Part shown: piece after piece, positions 45,101 through 48,707 of the stretch | Layout of the letters: every line of letters begins with the position of its first letter | Numbering within the stretch: position 1 is the first letter of the stretch | Assembly: GCA_030831585.1 (NCBI GenBank) | Contig: JAURKV010000087.1 | Coordinates: 1-48,707 of the forward strand | Length of the DNA: 48,707 nt | Direction of reading: 5' to 3' | From: Ramlibacter sp. | Lineage (GTDB): Bacteria > Pseudomonadota > Gammaproteobacteria > Burkholderiales > Burkholderiaceae_C | Translations under genes and position numbers: made by a program | The notes under the pieces: generated by a model | The model's input: only the letters and a program-made list of their open reading frames with translations | Told to the model about the DNA's origin: nothing | Database searches by the model: none

Positions 45101-45777
45101 CGCTCCTCACCCCCGCGCAGGTCGTGCAGTTCCAGCCGAGGCAGACGCTGGACGGCCTGCTGGCCCACCGCGCCACCCATCTGGCGGCCTACCAAAACGA
45201 CGCCTATGCCCGCCACTACCGCGACTTCGTCGAGCGGGTCCGCTCGGCCGAGGCGCCCCTGGGCAAGACCCAGCTGACCGAGGCGGTCGCCCGCGGCCTG
45301 TTCAAGCTCATGGCCTACAAGGACGAATACGAGGTGGCGCGCCTGCACACTGACCGTGCCTTTCTGGGCCGGATCGCAGGCCAGTTCGAAGGCGACTTCA
45401 AGCTGCACTACCACCTGGCGCCGCCCCTGCTGGCCAAGACGAATGACAAGGGCGAGTTGATCAAGCGACCCTTCGGCCCCTGGATGGGGGTCGCCTTCCA
45501 GGTGCTCGCCCGCCTGAAGTTCCTGCGCGGTACCGACTTCGACCCCTTCGGCCGCAGCGCTGAGCGCCGCGGCGAGCGGGCCTTGATCGAGGCCTACCGG
45601 GCCAGCCTGGAAGAAGTGATTGCTGCGCTCGACGCCGGCAACCATGCCCGGGCGCTCGAAATCGCCCGCCTGCCCGAGCAGATTCGCGGCTTTGGCCATG
45701 TGAAGGAGCGCCACCTTGCGAAGGTGCGGCCCCAATGGGACGCGCTCATGGCCCGGTGGCGGGCCCAACGGATGTAG
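42184..45777 (+). CDS. Indolepyruvate ferredoxin oxidoreductase family protein (fused subunits)
   Basis: A 1197-residue fused 2-oxoacid:ferredoxin oxidoreductase. It corresponds to IorA and IorB joined: the N-terminal pyrimidine/TPP region (FISGYRGSPLGGYD, about 58-71), a TPP-binding segment with GDGTYFHSG (about 527), a Cys-rich iron-sulfur region (C682, C685, C688, C694 and three further Cys to about residue 730), and a C-terminal gamma-type domain starting VAGVGGTGVITIGQ near 769. Members convert aryl-pyruvates such as indolepyruvate to acyl-CoA, reducing ferredoxin, in aromatic amino-acid breakdown; the exact substrate is not shown. Shine-Dalgarno AAGGAG precedes the ATG. It stands alone, flanked by the island and a convergent gene. 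Confidence 0.93.
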   Translation: MNAPLPEHIRQALETVSLDDKYALDHGRAFMSGVQALVKLPMLQRQRDALVGKRTAGFISGYRGSPLGGYDQALWKARQYLKAQNIVFQPGVNEELAATALWGTQQLGFAPRAQQKFDGVFGIWYGKGPGVDRCSDVFKHANMAGTTPWGGVIAVAGDDHVAKSSTAAHQSDHIFKACGFPVFFPSSVQEILDLGLHAFAMSRYAGVWTGMKTIQEIVESSTAATIDPQRVKIVLPEDFAMPAGGVHIRWPDTPLEQEARLFDYKWYAALAYVRANRLNHNVIEGPNDCFGLIASGKAYNDTRQALMDLGLPDAECQRLGIRLHKVSVVWPLEAQTTREFATGLREILVVEEKRQVIEYQLKEELYNWRDDVRPHVLGKFDEVEGDYSGGEWSMPNPTANTLLRANADLSPALIARAIARRLKKLGVDADTAARLDARMAVLDAAEKSLRVMEVQGDRTPWFCSGCPHNTSTRVPEGSRAMAGIGCHYMALWMDRATLGFTQMGGEGVPWVGQAPFTDEKHVFANIGDGTYFHSGLLAIRQSIAAGVNITYKLLYNDAVAMTGGQPVGERPEGHSVVQIATALVAEGASRLVVVTDEPDKYDGAHDLPGLEAVGPHALRRLPEGVDVFHRDDLDRVQRELREIPGVTVIVYDQTCATEKRRRRKRGTMVDPAVRVVINEAVCEGCGDCGEQSNCLSVEPLETPLGRKRTINQSSCNKDMSCLKGFCPSFVTVQGGALKKKPKSQAPDPASFGPLPEPNLPTLEGSAYGIVVAGVGGTGVITIGQLLGMAAHLEGKGVVTQDAAGLAQKGGATWSHVLIGQQPEHILTTRVGLAAADLIIGCDPIVTAGKETAQRIRHGRTRVALNAHGTPTAAFVHQPDWADPASACTGALTGLVGADRLGLLQAEQIATRLLGDSLFTNPVMLGYAWQRGWIPLGEAALLRAMELNEVAVAANKAAFLWGRLAAHDPAAVDSLLTPAQVVQFQPRQTLDGLLAHRATHLAAYQNDAYARHYRDFVERVRSAEAPLGKTQLTEAVARGLFKLMAYKDEYEVARLHTDRAFLGRIAGQFEGDFKLHYHLAPPLLAKTNDKGELIKRPFGPWMGVAFQVLARLKFLRGTDFDPFGRSAERRGERALIEAYRASLEEVIAALDAGNHARALEIARLPEQIRGFGHVKERHLAKVRPQWDALMARWRAQRM

Positions 45778-45810
45778 CCCGGCGAGCGGCGTCAGGCCTG
45801 AACCTGCGCC

Positions 45811-46518
45811 TCAGGCCTGCCCGTGGGCCGACGCCTTCTGCATAGCGCCCGAGCGCAGCACCTGCACGCTGGCACTGGTCGGTACGACCCGGCGCAGGGC
45901 GGCGGCGACGTCGGCTGCCGCAATCGCCCGGTAATCCCTGGGGATCAGCGGGCCGAGGCAGCGGTCCACCCACAGGCCCACGGTCTCGCCGGGCCGGTGG
46001 GGTTGGCCCAGGGACGCGCGTTCGCCCACCAAGAGGGAAGGTCGGGCGATCACCAAGCCTTCAAAGCCCAGCCCCGGCAAGGCCGCTTCCAGCTCACCCT
46101 TGACCCGGTTGTAGAAGACCCGGGACTGCGGGTCCGCGCCCATGGCGCTCACCAAGCCCGCGCGCAGGGCGCCGCTGGACCGGGCCGCCTGTGCCACCGC
46201 TAGGTTGGCGTCGAAATCCACCGCGCGAAAGGACGCCTGGCTGCCGGCGACCCGGATCGTGGTGCCCAGGGCCAAATAGACCTCGTCCGCGGCGGGCAGG
46301 GGCGGCAGTGCCGCGAAGTCGACGACATGGACGACCAGCTTGGGATGCGTGTCCGCTAACGGACGCCGCACCAGGGCGTGCACGGTGGCCACGCCGGTGT
46401 CGGCCAGCAGACCACGAAGCAGTTCACGGCCGACCAGGCCGGTTGCGCCGGCCAGGAGCACGGTCCGGCCAGTGGCGATAGACGTGGACGTGGACGTGGC
46501 GTGGGGGTGCACAGACAT
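45811..46518 (-). CDS. NAD(P)-binding Rossmann-fold oxidoreductase (YraR/NmrA-like)
   Basis: A 235-residue atypical SDR/NmrA-type protein. The dinucleotide-binding motif GATGLVG is at about 24-30, followed by LVRRPL; EVYLALGTT (about 79-87), the FRAVDFDAN segment and VSAMGAD then YNRVKGELE match the YraR-like group, where YNRVKGE supplies Tyr and Lys. No signal peptide. The function is unknown. The first 18 residues contain a Thr-Ser repeat encoded by three GACGTG units at 46481-46498 (plus-strand reading) and may vary. Start ATG 46518 is preceded by no strong Shine-Dalgarno. It is divergent from yajC with 224 bases between. Confidence 0.85.
   Translation of the reverse strand: MSVHPHATSTSTSIATGRTVLLAGATGLVGRELLRGLLADTGVATVHALVRRPLADTHPKLVVHVVDFAALPPLPAADEVYLALGTTIRVAGSQASFRAVDFDANLAVAQAARSSGALRAGLVSAMGADPQSRVFYNRVKGELEAALPGLGFEGLVIARPSLLVGERASLGQPHRPGETVGLWVDRCLGPLIPRDYRAIAAADVAAALRRVVPTSASVQVLRSGAMQKASAHGQA
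46481..46498 (-). repeat. GACGTG x3 in-frame hexanucleotide repeat
   Basis: Three perfect units, read on the minus strand as alternating Thr-Ser codons, sit before the Rossmann motif of the YraR/NmrA-like gene. Confidence 0.8.
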
Positions 46519-46635
46519 GTTGGGATCGCCGAAAAGAGCGGGTAGTGAACCGAATGTAAGGCCCGGCCAGACGGCGGAGCGGGACGCCCCGGTGCGCCAG
46601 GCCCGGGGAGACCCTGTGCCCGATCGCAGTTTGGG

Positions 46636-46656
46636 GGCGGGCCTACAATCCCCGCC
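46636..46656 (+). promoter_or_regulatory. Likely yajC promoter -10 inside an inverted repeat
   Basis: TACAAT (46644-46649) is a near-consensus -10 box about 94 bases before the yajC start. It is framed by a perfect 6-bp inverted repeat, GGCGGG (46636-46641) and CCCGCC (46651-46656), which could be an operator or chance in GC-rich DNA. No convincing -35 is visible. Confidence 0.45.
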
Positions 46657-46742
46657 AGCGCCGTCGGCCGGCGATCTGCCCCATGGCAGTTTCCGTCCGC
46701 CTGCGGCTTTGCGTGTCGATCCTTTTCGAACCAGGAGTTTCC

Positions 46743-47075
46743 GTGTTCATTTCTTCCGCCTACGCCCAAGCCGCCCCTGCCCCCGCCGCAGGGGGTGACA
46801 TGATGTCTTCCCTCACCGGGATGCTGCCCCTGGTGCTCATGTTCGTGGTGCTGTACTTCGTCATGATCCGCCCCCAAATGAAGCGCCAGAAGGAGCACAA
46901 GGCGATGATCGAGGCCCTGGCTAAGGGCGATGAAGTCGTCTCCGCCGGTGGCGTGGCCGGCAAGATCGCCAAGTTGGGCGACAGCTATATCGGCCTCGAA
47001 GTGGCCGATGGCGTCGAGATCCAGCTCCAGCGCAGCGCTATCAGCCAAGTTCTGCCCAAGGGCACGCTCAAGTAA
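46743..47075 (+). CDS. yajC: Preprotein translocase auxiliary subunit YajC
   Basis: A 110-residue YajC, the same length as in E. coli. It is a single-span inner-membrane protein that associates with SecDF and the SecYEG translocon. The N terminus (FISSAYAQ) is typical, then one membrane helix (about 22-42), RPQMKRQKEHK and a small cytoplasmic domain with VVSAGGVAGKIAKL. The GTG start is chosen because AGGAG lies 5 bases upstream and it gives the family N terminus; an ATG at 46683 would add 20 unrelated residues. secD follows after 113 bases. The tgt gene that often precedes yajC is not in the window. Confidence 0.95.
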   Translation: MFISSAYAQAAPAPAAGGDMMSSLTGMLPLVLMFVVLYFVMIRPQMKRQKEHKAMIEALAKGDEVVSAGGVAGKIAKLGDSYIGLEVADGVEIQLQRSAISQVLPKGTLK

Positions 47076-47091
47076 GGCCCGCTGGCGCTCA

Positions 47092-47107
47092 CGGGGCCGG
47101 TGCCCCG
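47092..47107 (+). other. 6-bp hairpin between yajC and secD
   Basis: CGGGGC and GCCCCG pair perfectly around a CGGT loop 17 bases after the yajC stop. Without a T run it is more likely an mRNA-stability or attenuation element than a full terminator, since secD must be transcribed onward. Confidence 0.35.
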
Positions 47108-47188
47108 AGTCCGCCGCGTGTCCTGGCCGTCGCGCCGCCTTCCCCGCGCCGTCCGGCTCCGCTCCCTCGGCCCAACGCATTTGCCACC

Positions 47189-48707
47189 ATGAACCGTTAC
47201 CCCCTCTGGAAGTACCTGATCCTGGTGGTCGCCCTGCTGGTGGGCGCCCTCTATACGCTGCCTAATTTCTTCGGTGAGGCGCCTGCTGTCCAGGTCTCGG
47301 CTGGCAAGGCCACCACTCGGGTCGACACCGCCACCCTGGCGCGTGTCGAGCAGGCCCTGGCCCAGGCCGGCCTCAAGCCCCACTCGATCGCGCTGGAAGG
47401 TGTTTCGGTCCGGGCGCGCATGAACAGCACCGACGACCAGCTCAAGGCCAAGGACGCGATCCAGCGCGCCCTGGTGCCTGACCCGGCCAATGCGCCCTAT
47501 GTGGTTGCCCTTAACCTGATCCCGGCCTCGCCGGCCTGGCTGTCGGCCATTCATGCGGCGCCCATGTATCTGGGCCTGGACCTGCGCGGCGGCGTGCACT
47601 TCATGCTCCAGGTCGATATGCAGGCCGCACTCACCAAGCGGGCCGAGTCCTACGCTGGCGATTTGCGCACGCAGCTGCGTGAAGCCAACATCCGGCACGC
47701 CGGCATCACCCGCAACGGCCAGTCGGTCGAGGTGCGCTTCCGCGAGGCGGCGGTGATGGAGCAGGCCCTCAAGCTCGTGGCCACCCAGTTCCCAGACCTG
47801 GCCACCACCAGCGGCCCGGACGGCACCGACTACCGCATCAGTGCCACCATCAAGGCCGAGGCGGGCCGCAAGGTGCAAGAGCAGGCGCTCAAGCAGAACA
47901 TCACCACCTTGCACAACCGGATCAACGAGCTGGGCGTGGCCGAGCCGGTGATCCAGCAGCAGGGCCTCGACCGCATCGTGGTGCAGTTGCCGGGCGTGCA
48001 GGACACCGCCAAGGCCAAGGACATCCTGGGCCGCACCGCCACGCTCGAAATGCGCATGGTCGACGACAGCGCGGAGGCCCGCGCCGCCGAGCAGGGCAGC
48101 GGCCCGGTGCCCTTTGGCGCCGAGCGCTATTTCGAGCGGGATGGCCGCGCGGTCATCGTCAAGAAGCAGGTCATCCTCTCCGGCGACAGCCTGACCGATG
48201 CCCAGCCGGGCTTCGACTCGCAGACACAGCAGCCCAAGGTCGACCTCACCGTTGACGCCAAAGGCGGCCGCATCATGCGCGACACCAGCCGTGAGAACAT
48301 CCGCAAGCGCATGGCGATCTTGCTGTTCGAGAAGGGCAGGGGCGAGGTGCTCACCGCACCGGTGATCCAGGGTGAACTGGGCAACCGTTTCCAGATTTCC
48401 GGCTCGATGAGCGTGACCGAGGCCAATGACCTGGCGCTGCTGCTGCGCGCCGGTTCGCTGGCCGCGCCGATGGAGATCATCGAGGAGCTGACCATCGGGC
48501 CCAGCCTGGGCGCCGAGAACATCGCCAAGGGCTTCAACAGCGTGATCTGGGGCTTTGTCGCCATCGTTGCCTTCATGGCGATTTATTACATGCTGTTCGG
48601 CCTGTTCTCCGGTCTGGCGCTGGCGGTCAACCTGCTGCTGCTGGTGGCCATCTTGTCCATGTTGCAGGCCACGCTCACCTTGCCAGGTATGGCTGCAATG
48701 GCCCTGG
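47189..48707 (+). CDS. secD: Protein translocase subunit SecD, 5' part
   Basis: The first 506 codons of SecD (E. coli 615 residues); the gene runs off the right edge. SecD with SecF uses the proton gradient to help pull proteins through SecYEG. Visible: a start NRYPLWKYL with one membrane helix (about 8-25), the LGLDLRGGVHFML motif (about 129-141) that opens the P1 periplasmic domain, NRINELGVAEP and RIVVQLPGV (about 245-275), and the first of the C-terminal helices after NSVIWGF (about 450 on). Nothing is damaged. secF is expected downstream. The ATG at 47189 has only a poor ribosome binding site, so translation may depend on yajC. Confidence 0.95.
   Translation, partial: MNRYPLWKYLILVVALLVGALYTLPNFFGEAPAVQVSAGKATTRVDTATLARVEQALAQAGLKPHSIALEGVSVRARMNSTDDQLKAKDAIQRALVPDPANAPYVVALNLIPASPAWLSAIHAAPMYLGLDLRGGVHFMLQVDMQAALTKRAESYAGDLRTQLREANIRHAGITRNGQSVEVRFREAAVMEQALKLVATQFPDLATTSGPDGTDYRISATIKAEAGRKVQEQALKQNITTLHNRINELGVAEPVIQQQGLDRIVVQLPGVQDTAKAKDILGRTATLEMRMVDDSAEARAAEQGSGPVPFGAERYFERDGRAVIVKKQVILSGDSLTDAQPGFDSQTQQPKVDLTVDAKGGRIMRDTSRENIRKRMAILLFEKGRGEVLTAPVIQGELGNRFQISGSMSVTEANDLALLLRAGSLAAPMEIIEELTIGPSLGAENIAKGFNSVIWGFVAIVAFMAIYYMLFGLFSGLALAVNLLLLVAILSMLQATLTLPGMAAMAL

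Noticed and set aside
42469-45768. A 1099-codon open frame antisense to the indolepyruvate oxidoreductase
   Set aside because: High-GC third positions keep antisense frames open. The sense frame has full domain matches; the antisense product has no recognisable motif and odd His/Gln/Gly-rich composition.

Overview
The window reads as one chromosomal stretch of a high-GC betaproteobacterium, most likely order Burkholderiales and close to Comamonadaceae or the Rubrivivax/Leptothrix group. This rests on gene neighbourhoods (sucD-TerC, pilin next to a Wzy-type ligase, divergent moaC and M48 protease, yajC-secD), on Bug-type binding protein and DUF3717/DUF1289 families, and on the high GC. It is inference; there is no rRNA or other taxonomic marker. 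I found no tRNA, rRNA, CRISPR array, transposase or integrase.

Layout. 1-1388: 3' end of sucD, a strong terminator, and a TerC-family metal exporter. 1631-8293: a four-gene operon joined by overlapping or nearly touching stop and start codons: a CHASE2 receptor Ser/Thr kinase, a PP2C phosphatase, an FHA protein and a CHASE2 receptor nucleotide cyclase. It holds a writer, eraser and reader of phospho-Thr plus a second-messenger source, with both receptors sharing a sensor type. 8514-10734: major type IV pilin and a Wzy/PglL-like O-oligosaccharyltransferase, probably its glycosylating enzyme. 10728-18587: mostly housekeeping genes (a ClpP-like/rhodanese fusion, moaC, an M48 periplasmic protease, a small membrane protein, DUF3717/DUF1289, YaeQ, purB, a GST, rfaE2). 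18584-24520: a minus-strand RND tripartite pump (outer-membrane lipoprotein, adaptor, inner-membrane transporter). 24544-35107: glnE, divergent from a YhdP-type giant envelope protein, then a nitrilase-family amidase and a PAS histidine kinase/FixJ-type regulator pair. 35198-37133: a DUF2889 protein, a possible tiny membrane protein and mltA.

37134-42183 looks like an insertion. GC is visibly lower (27 of 60 bases in one hand-counted line, 38341-38400), and it holds a compact operon of two MmgE/PrpD proteins, an SDR-fold protein and a Bug-type solute-binding protein. Core sequence then resumes with a fused indolepyruvate ferredoxin oxidoreductase, a Rossmann-fold protein on the minus strand, yajC and the first 506 codons of secD.

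Most promising for new biology: the CHASE2 kinase/phosphatase/FHA/cyclase operon beside the pilin locus; the SDR protein lacking three of the four catalytic tetrad residues between two MmgE/PrpD enzymes; and the periplasmic ClpP-like plus rhodanese fusion. A smaller theme is in-frame hexanucleotide or dodecanucleotide repeats in low-complexity linkers or ends of five genes.
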